64,000 nucleotides of DNA from Sporichthyaceae bacterium (GCA_036269075.1 DATASX010000082.1:1-64000); one strand, 5' to 3'; positions 8,649 through 16,792 are shown, counted from the first letter of the stretch. The notes: generated from the sequence alone by a model not told the origin. Made by a program: numbers and translations.

Positions 8649-9995
8649 TCAGAGGACGGCTAGGTAGCGCTCGAGCTCGAACGGGGTGACCTGGGCCCGG
8701 TACTCCTCCCACTCCCGGCGCTTGTTGCGCAGGAAGAATTCGAAGACGTGCTCGCCCAGGGTCTCGGCGACCAGTTCACTGCGTTCCATCAGGGCGATCG
8801 CCTCGGCCAGGTTCTGCGGCAGCGGCTGGATGCCCATCGCACGGCGTTCGGCCGGCGACAGCGACCAGACGTCGTCCTCGGCGCCCGGGGGCAGCTCGTA
8901 GTTCTGCTCGATCCCGCGCAGGCCCGCAGCGAGCAACAGGGCGTAGGTCAGGTACGGGTTGCACGCCGAGTCGATCGAACGGACCTCGATCCGGGTCGAC
9001 TGGCCCTTGGTCGGCTTGTACATCGGCACCCGGACCAGCGCCGAGCGGTTGTTGTGCCCCCAGCAGATGTAGGCCGGGGCCTCGCCCCCGCCCCACAGCC
9101 GCTTGTAGGAGTTCACCCACTGGTTGGTCACCGCGGTGACCTCGGCTGCGTGGAACAGCAGCCCGGCGATGAACGAGCGGCCCACCTTCGACAACTGGTA
9201 CTCGGCGCCGGCCTCGTAGAAGGCGTTGCGGTCGCCCTCGAACAGCGACAGGTGGGTGTGCATCCCCGAGCCCGGGTGCTCGGTGAACGGTTTGGGCATG
9301 AACGAGGCGTAGATGCCCTGCTCGAGCGCGACCTCCTTCATGACCGTCCGGAACGTCATGACGTTGTCGGCGGTGGTCAGCGCGTCGGCGTAGCGCAGGT
9401 CGATCTCCTGCTGCCCGGGGCCGCCCTCGTGGTGGCTGTACTCCACCGAGATGCCCATGTTCTCGAGCATGGTGATCGCGAGCCGGCGGTAGTCCTGGCC
9501 GGCGCGGTGCGTGGTGTGGTCGAAGTAGCCGCCCGCGTCGATCGGGATCGGGGCCTCGCCGGGCCCGGGTCGCTTCTCGAACAGGTAGAACTCCACCTCC
9601 GGGTGCGTGTAGAAGGTGAAGCCCAGGTCGGAGGCGCGGGCCAGGATCCGCTTGAGCACGTACCGCGGGTCGGCGTAGCTCGGGGACCCGTCGGTCATGA
9701 GGATGTCGCAGAACATCCGCGCGGTGCCCGGGGCCTCGGTGCGCCACGGCAGCACGGAGAAGGTCGCCGGGTCCGGCTTGGCGAGCATGTCCGACTCGTG
9801 GACGCGCGCGAAGCCCTCGATGGCCGAACCGTCGAACCCGATGCCCTCGGCGAACGCCGCTTCCAGTTCGGCGGGCGCGATCGCCACCGACTTCAGGAAC
9901 CCGAGCACGTCGGTGAACCACAACCGCACGAAACGCAGATCTCGTTCCTCGACCGTACGGAGCACGAATTCCGTCTGCTTGTCCATGAAGCTCAT
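8649..9995 (-). CDS. glnA: Glutamine synthetase, GlnA2-like
   Basis: A 448-residue type I glutamine synthetase, joining ammonia to glutamate at the cost of ATP. The N-terminal beta-grasp domain carries VRLWFTDVLGFLKSVAIAP; the catalytic domain has FDGSAIEGFARVHESDM, metal-binding EVEFYLFEKRPG and the SHHEGGPGQQEIDLRY and NRSALVRVPMY segments. The N-terminus and the position beside glnE resemble mycobacterial GlnA2, a form not thought to be controlled by adenylylation; the C-terminal NYELPPGAEDDVWSLSPAE differs from the GlnA1 adenylylation loop. ATG at 9995 is chosen; a second Met lies three codons in. GlnE therefore probably acts mainly on a GlnA1 elsewhere in the genome. Confidence 0.95.
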   Translation of the reverse strand: MSFMDKQTEFVLRTVEERDLRFVRLWFTDVLGFLKSVAIAPAELEAAFAEGIGFDGSAIEGFARVHESDMLAKPDPATFSVLPWRTEAPGTARMFCDILMTDGSPSYADPRYVLKRILARASDLGFTFYTHPEVEFYLFEKRPGPGEAPIPIDAGGYFDHTTHRAGQDYRRLAITMLENMGISVEYSHHEGGPGQQEIDLRYADALTTADNVMTFRTVMKEVALEQGIYASFMPKPFTEHPGSGMHTHLSLFEGDRNAFYEAGAEYQLSKVGRSFIAGLLFHAAEVTAVTNQWVNSYKRLWGGGEAPAYICWGHNNRSALVRVPMYKPTKGQSTRIEVRSIDSACNPYLTYALLLAAGLRGIEQNYELPPGAEDDVWSLSPAERRAMGIQPLPQNLAEAIALMERSELVAETLGEHVFEFFLRNKRREWEEYRAQVTPFELERYLAVL

Positions 9996-10087
9996 AGTTT
10001 CACCGATCGGGTCGCAGCCGGTGCGACACCGTCGGGCAGCACGGCGCGCCGTTCGTTCGACGTTCGCCGGCGGGCCACAAAACGCAG

Positions 10088-10140
10088 TGTGCCCCGCCGG
10101 TGTTTCGGGGCCGTTACGGCGCCGGAGCCGGCGGGGCACA
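10088..10140. terminator. Inverted repeat, likely terminator of the EthD-type gene
   Basis: TGTGCCCCGCCGG at 10088-10100 is repeated in exact inverted form at 10128-10140, giving a 13-bp stem. The 27-base loop contains GCGCCGGAGCC, which can form smaller hairpins. It sits between the end of the EthD-type gene (10159, minus strand) and the glnA start (9995), so it either terminates the upstream transcript or shapes the glnA leader. No U-tract. Confidence 0.6.
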
Positions 10141-10158
10141 CCCCAAGGGCGTCGGGAA

Positions 10159-10473
10159 TCAGCCGACGACGACCTCGCTGACCTGCACGATCGGGGAGGT
10201 CTTCGTGTAATTCGGGATGTCGCCCATGATCTGCTCGGCGTGCGGGCCGAAGGCGGCACCGAAGGACTCGACGCTGTCGAACAGCAGCGCGCCGATGCAG
10301 GAGAACGCCGGCGGGGTGCCCGGGGCGCCGCCACCCAGACCGGAGTCGACGGACCAGCCCTTGCACGCGTCGCCGGTGAGCTCGGCGACCATCGGCATGT
10401 GCTTGGTCTTGTAGTAGTCCAGGTCGAAGGTGTCGCTGGTGTCGTACGGGTACAGGACGCTGACCTTGATCAT
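10159..10473 (-). CDS. EthD-domain protein
   Basis: A 104-residue single-domain protein of the EthD family (dimeric alpha/beta barrel): KVSVLYPYDTSDTFDLDYY at the N-terminus, then KTKHMPMVAEL, the conserved His-containing segment of the fold, and a C-terminal IGALLFDSVESFGAAFGPH strand-helix. Start ATG 10473 follows GAAGGAGTC with good spacing. EthD proteins are small accessory or ring-modifying proteins and the substrate cannot be deduced. It is divergent from nadE, sharing a 92-bp promoter region. Confidence 0.82.
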   Translation of the reverse strand: MIKVSVLYPYDTSDTFDLDYYKTKHMPMVAELTGDACKGWSVDSGLGGGAPGTPPAFSCIGALLFDSVESFGAAFGPHAEQIMGDIPNYTKTSPIVQVSEVVVG

Positions 10474-10565
10474 CGTGCAGACTCCTTCGTCCGGACACAG
10501 GTTGTGGTGTCGGTCTATCACCCCGCGGACGTACCGCGAAAGCCCGTCCGACCTACGCTGCAGCC

Positions 10566-12320
10566 ATGCCGCAACTCCGGATCGCGCTGTGCCAGATGAA
10601 CGCCACGGTCGGGGCGATCGCAGCCAACGCCGAGGCGATCCTGTCCCGGACGGCGGCCGCGGCGGCCGCCGGCGCCGACCTGATCGCGTTCCCGGAGATG
10701 GTGCTGACCGGCTACCCGGTGGAGGACCTGGCACTGCGCCGCTCGTTCCAGCGGGCCTCGGCGCAGGCGCTGGAGGAGTTGGCCGTCCGCTGCGCCGACG
10801 TGGCCGGCGACGCGGTGGTTGTCGTCGGCTACCTGGACGCGGCCGGTGAGGAGGCCCCGCGGTTGGGCCGACCGGCCGGCGGACCGACGAACTCCCTCGC
10901 CGTGTTGCACCGCGGCCGGGTGGTGACCCGTTCGGCGAAGCATCACCTGCCGAACTACGGGGTCTTCGACGAGTTCCGGCACTTCGTGCCCGGCGACCGA
11001 CTGCCGGTGGTGCGCATCGGCGGGGCCGACGTGGCGTTCGTGATCTGCGAGGACATGTGGCAGGACGGCGGCCCGGTCGCCGCCGCCGCGGCCGCGCTGG
11101 CCGGGCTGCTGGTCGTCATCAACGGCTCGCCGTACGAGTTGGACAAGGACGACGCCCGTCTCGAACTGTGCCGGCGGCGGGCCGCCGAGGCCGGCGCGAC
11201 GGTGGCCTACGTCAACCTGGTCGGCGGACAGGACGAGTTGGTGTTCGACGGCGACTCGTTGGTCGTCGCCCCGGACGGGACGCTGCTGGCGCGGGCGCCC
11301 CAGTTCGCCGAGCACACCCTGTTCGCGGACCTGGACCTGCCAGCGGCGGTTGACGACTCGACCGAGGCCACCGACGCGGACGTCGACATCGAGCGGTCCG
11401 CTGTCGCGCTCGCACCGCGGGCGCCCCGCGAAGCGGTGCCCGCCTCGATCGCGCCCCGCGCGGGCACCGAGGCCGAGGTCTACGGCGCGCTGGTGGTGGC
11501 GCTGCGGGACTACGTCGAGAAGAACCGGTTCGCCTCGGTGATCCTCGGGCTCTCCGGCGGGATCGACTCGGCGTTGACCGCCGCGATCGCCTGCGACGCG
11601 ATCGGTGCCGACCGGGTCCACGGGGTCTCGCTGCCCAGCCGGTACTCCTCCGACCACTCCCGCTCCGATGCCGAGGACCTGGCCGAGCGCACCGGGTTGA
11701 ACTACCGGGCCGTGGCGATCGAGCCGATGGTCGCGGCGTACCTGGAGGCGCTGAAGCTGACCGGCCTGGCCGAGGAGAACCTGCAGGCCCGGGTCCGCGG
11801 GACGACGCTGATGGGCCTGTCGAACGCCGAGGGCCACCTGGTGCTGGCCACCGGCAACAAGAGCGAACTGGCCGCCGGGTACTCGACGATCTACGGCGAC
11901 GCCGTCGGCGGCTTCGCGCCGCTGAAGGACGTCCCCAAGTTGCTGGTGTGGCGGCTGGCCGAGTGGCGCAACCAGGACGCGGCCCGCCTCGGCGAGACCC
12001 CGCCGATCCCGCCGAACTCGATCACGAAGCCCCCCTCGGCCGAGTTGCGCCCCGGCCAGCTGGACACCGACTCGCTGCCCGACTACCACGTCCTCGACGA
12101 CCTGCTCGACGACTACGTGGAGCACGACGCCTCGGCCGGCGACCTGGTGACCGCCGGCTTCGAGCCCGAGCTCGTCGAACGCATCCTGCGGCTCGTCGAC
12201 GCCGCGGAGTACAAGCGGCGCCAGTACCCCCCCGGCCCGAAGATCTCTCGCCGCGCTTTCGGCCGCGACCGACGCCTGCCCATCACCAACTCCTGGCGCG
12301 AGACCGCCCCGCCCCCCTGA
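10566..12320 (+). CDS. nadE: Glutamine-dependent NAD(+) synthase
   Basis: A 584-residue two-domain enzyme making NAD from deamido-NAD, ATP and glutamine. The N-terminal nitrilase-type glutaminase has the Glu-Lys-Cys triad: E44 in IAFPEMVLTGYP, K125 in SAKHHLPNYG and C161 in VICEDMW. The C-terminal NAD synthase domain has the ATP pyrophosphatase loop LSGGIDSALT (S330-S335), plus GNKSELAAGYSTIYGDA and the C-terminal KRRQYPPGPKISRRAFGRD that packs on substrate. Length is typical of the actinobacterial glutamine-dependent form. A linker of roughly residues 260-300 is Ala/Asp-rich and variable. Divergent from the EthD-type gene. Confidence 0.97.
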   Translation: MPQLRIALCQMNATVGAIAANAEAILSRTAAAAAAGADLIAFPEMVLTGYPVEDLALRRSFQRASAQALEELAVRCADVAGDAVVVVGYLDAAGEEAPRLGRPAGGPTNSLAVLHRGRVVTRSAKHHLPNYGVFDEFRHFVPGDRLPVVRIGGADVAFVICEDMWQDGGPVAAAAAALAGLLVVINGSPYELDKDDARLELCRRRAAEAGATVAYVNLVGGQDELVFDGDSLVVAPDGTLLARAPQFAEHTLFADLDLPAAVDDSTEATDADVDIERSAVALAPRAPREAVPASIAPRAGTEAEVYGALVVALRDYVEKNRFASVILGLSGGIDSALTAAIACDAIGADRVHGVSLPSRYSSDHSRSDAEDLAERTGLNYRAVAIEPMVAAYLEALKLTGLAEENLQARVRGTTLMGLSNAEGHLVLATGNKSELAAGYSTIYGDAVGGFAPLKDVPKLLVWRLAEWRNQDAARLGETPPIPPNSITKPPSAELRPGQLDTDSLPDYHVLDDLLDDYVEHDASAGDLVTAGFEPELVERILRLVDAAEYKRRQYPPGPKISRRAFGRDRRLPITNSWRETAPPP

Positions 12321-12337
12321 CCGCAGCCGCCTTTTCT

Positions 12338-12408
12338 GCAGTCGTCGACTGTTATCCCTGCTTGTCGGCGGTTATTTCGACCGACAGGCAGGGATAAGCG
12401 CCGACAGG
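12338..12408 (+). repeat. Left 71-bp inverted repeat (palindromic)
   Basis: Contains TTATCCCTGCTTGTCGG (12352-12368) and its inverted partner CCGACAGGCAGGGATAA (12381-12397) with one G-T wobble, around a loop CGGTTATTTCGA. A second, mutually exclusive pairing uses TTGTCGGCG (12362-12370) with CGCCGACAGG (12399-12408). The whole 71 bp reappears inverted at 13568-13638. It also lies directly after the nadE stop and could act as its terminator. Confidence 0.9.
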
Positions 12409-12455
12409 CCCCGGCAACGCGTCATCGCGCGTCCACAGGCCTCTTCCCGCACGAG

Positions 12456-12464
12456 TTATCCACA
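12456..12464 (+). other. DnaA-box-like nonamer inside the unit
   Basis: TTATCCACA is identical to the textbook DnaA-box consensus. It lies between the left repeat and the start of the DUF559 gene, 54 bases upstream of the GTG. A single copy proves nothing about replication control. It is recorded because TTATCC is also the edge of the stem in both flanking repeats. Confidence 0.35.
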
Positions 12465-12517
12465 GCTGCAACCTCAACTGAAGCGAGCGCCACAAACCCC
12501 TGGCAGGGTCGGCGCCT

Positions 12518-13552
12518 GTGACCGATCCAAAACTGTTCGCCCTCGCCGAGATGCAGGGCGGAGTCTTCAGCGCCCGACAGGCACGAGAAGCCGGAATTGC
12601 TGCCGCCGAGTTGGAGCGCGCCCGGCGCAGAGGGACGATCTGCGCCCTTCGCCGGGGGATATTCGTCCCGGCACAAGCTCTCGAGGGGATCGATGTCCGG
12701 GCGCGCCACCGACTCGACATAGCCGGAGCCTCCCTGGTGCGGAACGAACATCGTGCCGCCGGCGATTCACGATCGCGTCGGTTCGCGGCCGGTCATCGAA
12801 GCGCGGGCCTGATGTGGGGCCTTCCGTCGCCGCCGCCCAAGCCCTCTGCTTGGCACACCGCAACCGGAGGCGGGGCCATCGGGACGCCCGGCACTACCCC
12901 ACTCGTCGTGGAATTGGTGAGCCACGGCCGTGGCGGCCGAACGCACCGGTTCGGCGTGAGCGAATGTCCAGCGGCTCTGCCGGCCGAGCACTTGGTGCTG
13001 CTGGAAGGCATTCCGGTCACCACCGCGGCCCGCACCGCCGCTGATCTGATGCGCGGGCTCGATTGGGAGCATTCCGTCTTCGTCGCCGACGCAGTGCTGC
13101 ACGCTGGTACGTCCAGACCTGAACTCGAGTCGATGGTCAGGTTCATGTCGATCTGGCCGGGCGGCTGTAAGGCCGTGCGGGCGTGCGAATTCGCAAACGG
13201 CGCAGCCGAATCGGTTGCCGAGTCCCTGGCCCGGATCGTCATGGCCGAAGCCGGTCTGCCTGAGGCAGAGCTTCAGACGGAGATTTGGCATGGCGGCCGC
13301 TTCATCGCTCGGGTCGACTTCTTGTTCCGAGCTTCTCGAGTGATCGTCGAGATCGACGGCCGGATCAAGTACACCGACCCCCACGGGCCGCCGGGCGAGG
13401 TGTTGTGGCGCGAGAAGCAGCGTGAGGATCGGCTGCGTGAGGCTGGCTACGAGGTAGTCCGCGTCACATGGGCCCAGTTGACGCAAGGTCGCGCCGAGGT
13501 CGCCGTCCGCATCCGAGCTGCCTTCGCCCGAGCTCAAGCGCGTGCGAGCTGA
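12518..13552 (+). CDS. AbiEi-type HTH plus DUF559 endonuclease-like protein
   Basis: A 344-residue protein of a family common and often multicopy in actinomycetes. The N-terminal 60 residues (LAEMQGGVFSARQAREAGI ... RRGTICALRRGIFVP) match the AbiEi-type winged-helix seen in type IV toxin-antitoxin proteins. A central region (VVELVSHGRGGRTHRFGV; GIPVTTAARTAADL) joins to a C-terminal Vsr/DUF559 PD-(D/E)xK-like domain: Glu in ESVAESLARI, Asp in ARVDFLF, then VIVEIDGRIKYT and KQREDRLREAGYEVVRVTW. Such domains nick or bind DNA; activity of this family has not been established to my knowledge. GTG 12518 start. The gene sits alone between two 71-bp inverted repeats. Confidence 0.88.
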   Translation: MTDPKLFALAEMQGGVFSARQAREAGIAAAELERARRRGTICALRRGIFVPAQALEGIDVRARHRLDIAGASLVRNEHRAAGDSRSRRFAAGHRSAGLMWGLPSPPPKPSAWHTATGGGAIGTPGTTPLVVELVSHGRGGRTHRFGVSECPAALPAEHLVLLEGIPVTTAARTAADLMRGLDWEHSVFVADAVLHAGTSRPELESMVRFMSIWPGGCKAVRACEFANGAAESVAESLARIVMAEAGLPEAELQTEIWHGGRFIARVDFLFRASRVIVEIDGRIKYTDPHGPPGEVLWREKQREDRLREAGYEVVRVTWAQLTQGRAEVAVRIRAAFARAQARAS

Positions 13553-13567
13553 TGGCCCAACCCTCCG

Positions 13568-13638
13568 CCTGTCGGCGCTAAACCATGCTTGTCGGCCGAA
13601 ATAACCGCCGACAAGCACGGATAAAGGTCGACGACTGC
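13568..13638 (-). repeat. Right 71-bp inverted repeat (palindromic)
   Basis: This is the inverted partner of 12338-12408, with 63 of 71 positions identical when reverse-complemented. It forms its own hairpin from ATGCTTGTCGG (13585-13595) and CCGACAAGCAC (13608-13618) around CCGAAATAACCG. It begins 15 bp after the DUF559 stop codon and ends 92 bp before panB. Confidence 0.9.
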
Positions 13639-13730
13639 TGATCCGTCCGCCGCGCAGGACGGGCGTACGCTGGCGGACGAGTCCGGGGACCTCAGCGGGA
13701 GGCCTCGAGGCGAACTTCAGAGGAGTCCAG

Positions 13731-14591
13731 ATGAGCTCCGAACCAGCACGTCCGTCGGAGGAGCAGCCCCCGATCTACGGCAACTTGCCGCCGGCCCGCA
13801 GGATCCGGGTGCCGGCGTTGCAGGCCATGAAGGACCGGGGCGAGCGGTGGCCGATGCTCACCGCCTACGACATGTACACCGCCGAGATCTTCGACGCGGC
13901 GGGCATCCCGGTGCTGCTGGTCGGCGACAGCGCGGCCAACAACGTCTACGGCTACGAGACCACGGTCCCGGTGACCGTCGACGAACTGCTGCCCCTGGTC
14001 CGCGCCGTGGTCACGGCCAGCAAACGGGCGCTCGTGGTCGGAGACCTGCCCTTCGGCTCCTACCAGGTCTCCCCCGCGCAGGCGCTGGAGACCGCGATCC
14101 GGTTCATGAAGGAAGGCGGCGCGCACGCGATCAAGCTCGAGGGCGGCGTGCGGGTGGCCCCGCAGGTCAAGGCGATCGTCGACGCCGGCGTGCCGGTCAT
14201 GGCCCACGTCGGGTTCACGCCGCAGAGCGAGCACGGACTGGGCGGCTACCGGGTGCAGGGGCGCGGCGGCGCCGCCGAGCAGTTGCTGGCCGACGCCCAT
14301 GCGGTCGCCGAGGCCGGGGCGTTCGCGGTGGTGCTCGAGATGGTGCCGTCGCAGGTCGCCAAGCAGGTCACCGCGGAGTTGCGGATCCCGACCATCGGCA
14401 TCGGCGCCGGCCCGGACTGCGACGCGCAGGTGCTGGTCTGGCAGGACATGGCCGGGCTGCGCGAGGGCCACATCCCGCGCTTCGTGAAGCGCTACGCCGA
14501 CCTGCGCGGCGTGCTCACCGAGGCGGCCAAGGCCTACGCGGCCGACGTGATCGGCGGGACGTTCCCGGCGCAGGAGCACGCCTTCCATTAG
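13731..14591 (+). CDS. panB: 3-methyl-2-oxobutanoate hydroxymethyltransferase
   Basis: A 286-residue PanB, the first enzyme of pantothenate synthesis, adding a hydroxymethyl group from methylene-tetrahydrofolate to alpha-ketoisovalerate. A TIM-barrel protein with the conserved [19 protein letters not shown], the metal-site [28 protein letters not shown] and [10 protein letters not shown] segments, and the catalytic-Glu region [17 protein letters not shown]. The first 30 residues form a Pro-rich extension. GAGGAG stands nine bases before ATG 13731. panC/panD are not adjacent. Confidence 0.97.
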   Translation: MSSEPARPSEEQPPIYGNLPPARRIRVPALQAMKDRGERWPMLTAYDMYTAEIFDAAGIPVLLVGDSAANNVYGYETTVPVTVDELLPLVRAVVTASKRALVVGDLPFGSYQVSPAQALETAIRFMKEGGAHAIKLEGGVRVAPQVKAIVDAGVPVMAHVGFTPQSEHGLGGYRVQGRGGAAEQLLADAHAVAEAGAFAVVLEMVPSQVAKQVTAELRIPTIGIGAGPDCDAQVLVWQDMAGLREGHIPRFVKRYADLRGVLTEAAKAYAADVIGGTFPAQEHAFH

Positions 14592-14603
14592 CGCCCCACC
14601 CTC

Positions 14604-14637
14604 GTCCGTTCGGCCGACCCCGCCTCGTCGAACGGAC
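14604..14637. promoter_or_regulatory. Inverted repeat GTCCGTTCG / CGAACGGAC
   Basis: A perfect 9-bp inverted repeat (14604-14612 and 14629-14637) with 16 bp between the arms lies between panB and the small gene at 14734, whose start is about 100 bp downstream. The same 9-mer recurs at 18670-18678 and 18851-18859, about 280 and 100 bp upstream of a paralogue of that gene, and at 43687-43695. It looks like a binding site for a dimeric regulator; it could alternatively be a weak terminator for panB. Confidence 0.5.
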
Positions 14638-14733
14638 CGTTTCGCCCCATTTGTGCAACCGGATCGGGGCCGCCCGAGTCGAAGCGCCCAAGAACCCGGA
14701 AACACACCGGGTCGGGTGAAAAAGGGGCGGAAA

Positions 14734-15051
14734 ATGAGTAACGTCGCGTGGTTCGTCTACCCGGTCGAGGACGGCGTCGAGCTGGTCATCGACGGGACCT
14801 CGGACGAGATCTACGAGGCCGCCCTGGCGGCGTTCGTCGCCCAGTACCAGGACATGAACCTGGCCTCGGAGTGGTCGACCGACGGCGGCGACGTCCTGTT
14901 CTTCATCCCGGCGCCGGCCGACGCGGTGCCCGCCCCACGCCTCGGCTCTACCGACGAGGGGCGCAGCCGGAGCGCCGCAGAGGAGCGCGCTCGCGCCGCC
15001 CACCCGGCAGGCAAGGGCCGCAAGATGCCCGAGCAGCGCTGGGAGATCTAA
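14734..15051 (+). CDS. Small acidic protein, WFVYPVEDG family, copy 1
   Basis: A 105-residue protein starting MSNVAWFVYPVEDGVELVID, then EIYEAALAAFVAQYQDMNLA and SEWSTDGGDVLFFIPAPAD. The first 70 residues form a compact alpha/beta domain that is clearly paralogous to the gene at 18960. The last 35 residues are a charged Arg/Ala-rich tail ending [10 protein letters not shown] do not recognise a named family. ATG 14734 follows AAAGGGGCGG. The stop codon overlaps the stop of the convergent BtuF-like gene. A shared GAACGGACCG box lies about 100 bp upstream of both paralogues. Confidence 0.8.
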   Translation: MSNVAWFVYPVEDGVELVIDGTSDEIYEAALAAFVAQYQDMNLASEWSTDGGDVLFFIPAPADAVPAPRLGSTDEGRSRSAAEERARAAHPAGKGRKMPEQRWEI

Positions 15052-15869
15052 GCGTCAGATCCGCCGACGGCGGCCCAGTCCGAACCTGGACGGGCCGCCG
15101 TCAGCGCGTTCTCCAGCTGCTCGCGGGCCACCGCCATCGACGGCCCGTACCAGGTCAGCAGCCGACCGCTCACCAGCGCGACGTCGAGGTCGCCGAAGGC
15201 CTCCGGACCGTCCAGTGCGGTGAACTCGTACGGCTCGTCGGGCAGCACCACGACTTCGGCGCCCCGGGCCAGGATCTCCTCCGGGCTCGTCCGCGGGTAG
15301 CGGCCGAACTCGTCGGCGGGTGAATCGTCGAAGACGTTGTCGCAGCCGAGCCGGTCCAGCACCGAGGTGGTGAACGTGTCCGCACCGGCCACCATCCACG
15401 GCTTGCGCCAGATCGGCACGGCGACCCGCCGGCGCGACCCGGTCCACGGCTGCGCCCACGACGCTGCAGCCGCCGCCAGCCAGCCCGGTCGGCCCAGCCC
15501 GCACGCCTCGAGCATCCGGCCCAGCCCGGTCAGTGCCGACCCGACGTCACGGATGTCGGTGACCCAGACCGCCAGCCCCGCGGCCCGCAGCGCGGCGATG
15601 TCGGCGGCCTTGTTCTCCTCGGCGTTGGCCAGCACCAGGTCCGGAGCCAGCGCGACCACCGCCGGCACGTCCGGGTTCTTCGTGCCCCGGATCCGCGCGG
15701 CGGCCAGCCCGGGCGGATGAGTGCACCAGTCGGTGACCCCGACCAGCAGTTCCGCGTCGGTCTCCCCCACCGCCTCGGTCAGTGACGGGACCAACGAGAC
15801 GATCCGCCGGACCGTGCCCGGGAGTCGAACCGGCGCCCCGGTGTCATCGCAGATCGAGTGCTCCGACAT
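15048..15869 (-). CDS. BtuF-like helical-backbone metal receptor protein
   Basis: A 273-residue protein of the periplasmic-binding-protein type III fold used for cobalamin and iron-siderophore capture. [19 protein letters not shown] is the typical first strand-loop of the family (compare S-L-x-P-S-x-T-E), followed by [17 protein letters not shown] and a long backbone helix. There is no signal peptide, so this is a cytoplasmic form, and no permease or ATPase lies nearby. ATG 15869 is taken because it begins the family-like segment, seven codons inside the longest frame. Only 19 bp separate it from the divergent map gene. Confidence 0.82.
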   Translation of the reverse strand: MSEHSICDDTGAPVRLPGTVRRIVSLVPSLTEAVGETDAELLVGVTDWCTHPPGLAAARIRGTKNPDVPAVVALAPDLVLANAEENKAADIAALRAAGLAVWVTDIRDVGSALTGLGRMLEACGLGRPGWLAAAAASWAQPWTGSRRRVAVPIWRKPWMVAGADTFTTSVLDRLGCDNVFDDSPADEFGRYPRTSPEEILARGAEVVVLPDEPYEFTALDGPEAFGDLDVALVSGRLLTWYGPSMAVAREQLENALTAARPGSDWAAVGGSDA

Positions 15870-15888
15870 ACGACTTAGACTGCCGGCC

Positions 15889-16734
15889 ATGCCCCTGCTC
15901 GCCGGAACCGTCTCCCCGTTGCGCGTCGTCCCCGCCGCGATCCCCCGCCCCGAGTACGTCGGACGCCCGAACCCCGCGGCCTACACCGGGCCCGAGGTAA
16001 AGGACGCCGAGACCATCGAGCGGATGCGGGTCGCCGGGCGCCTGGCCGGGCAAGCGCTGGCCGAGGTGGCCAAGCACATCGCCCCCGGGGTCACCACCGA
16101 CGCGTTGGACGCCATCGGCCACGAGTACCTCTGCGACCACGGCGCCTACCCGTCGACGCTGGGCTACAAGAGCTTCCCGAAGTCGCTGTGCACCTCGGTC
16201 AACGAGGTCATCTGCCACGGCATCCCGGACTCCCGGGAACTCGTCGCCGGCGACATCGTCAACGTCGACATCACCGCCTTCCTCGACGGCGTGCACGGGG
16301 ATACCGACGCCACCTACCCGGTCGGCGAGATCGACGAGGCCTCCCGGCTGCTGCTCGAACGCACCCAAGAGGCGATGATGCGGGGTATCAGGGCCGTCCG
16401 GCCGGGGCGCCCGATCAACGTGGTCGGCCGGGTCATCGACTCCTACGCAGCGCGGTTCGGCTACGGCGTGGTCCGCGAGTTCACCGGCCACGGGATCGGG
16501 ACCGCGTTCCACTCCGGGCTGGTCGTCCCGCACTACGACACCGAGATGTACGACACGGTGATCCAACCCGGGATGACTTTCACGATCGAGCCGATGCTCA
16601 CCCTCGGCTCGCCGGCCTGGGACATGTGGGACGACGGCTGGACGGTCGTCACCCGCGACCGCTCACGCACGGCCCAGTTCGAGCACACGCTGCTGGTCAC
16701 CGACGCCGGCGCCGAGATCCTGACGCTGCCCTGA
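15889..16734 (+). CDS. map: Methionine aminopeptidase, type I
   Basis: A 281-residue enzyme removing the initiator Met from new proteins. After a 40-residue N-terminal extension typical of actinobacterial MapB come the metal-site residues of the pita-bread fold: His in [15 protein letters not shown], the two Asp in IVNVDITAF and [13 protein letters not shown], His in [13 protein letters not shown], Glu in [10 protein letters not shown] and the final Glu in [13 protein letters not shown] 15889 agrees with the family start. It is divergent from the BtuF-like gene with a 19-bp gap, so the message is probably leaderless or nearly so. Confidence 0.95.
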   Translation: MPLLAGTVSPLRVVPAAIPRPEYVGRPNPAAYTGPEVKDAETIERMRVAGRLAGQALAEVAKHIAPGVTTDALDAIGHEYLCDHGAYPSTLGYKSFPKSLCTSVNEVICHGIPDSRELVAGDIVNVDITAFLDGVHGDTDATYPVGEIDEASRLLLERTQEAMMRGIRAVRPGRPINVVGRVIDSYAARFGYGVVREFTGHGIGTAFHSGLVVPHYDTEMYDTVIQPGMTFTIEPMLTLGSPAWDMWDDGWTVVTRDRSRTAQFEHTLLVTDAGAEILTLP

Positions 16735-16741
16735 TTGACGC

Positions 16742-16777
16742 CAGGAGCCTCCGGCACCGAGGTGCCGGGGGCTCCTG
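16742..16777. terminator. Bidirectional terminator hairpin
   Basis: CAGGAGCCTCCGGCACC (16742-16758) pairs with GGTGCCGGGGGCTCCTG (16761-16777) with a single mismatch and a two-base apex. It stands between the convergent map gene and the membrane protein gene ending at 16793. It lacks a U-tract, as is common in high-GC actinomycetes. Confidence 0.8.
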
Positions 16778-16792
16778 AGGTCCTGTCGGTGC

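Larger units (their letters stand above)
12338..13638 (+). mobile_element. Candidate unit: DUF559 nuclease gene framed by inverted palindromes
   Basis: Two 71-bp sequences in opposite orientation bracket exactly one gene: 12338-12408 and 13568-13638. Aligned by eye as reverse complements they match at 63 of 71 positions, and similarity stops abruptly at both ends. No duplicated target site is evident outside them. Each end is itself a hairpin-forming palindrome. The layout resembles a transposable or gene-drive-like unit, but the protein is not a transposase of any family I know, so mobility is inference. Confidence 0.5.

Noticed and set aside
13731-14591. Riboswitch upstream of panB or of the BtuF-like gene
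   Set aside because: The gaps are 92 bp and 19 bp respectively and show no conserved cobalamin or other riboswitch core.
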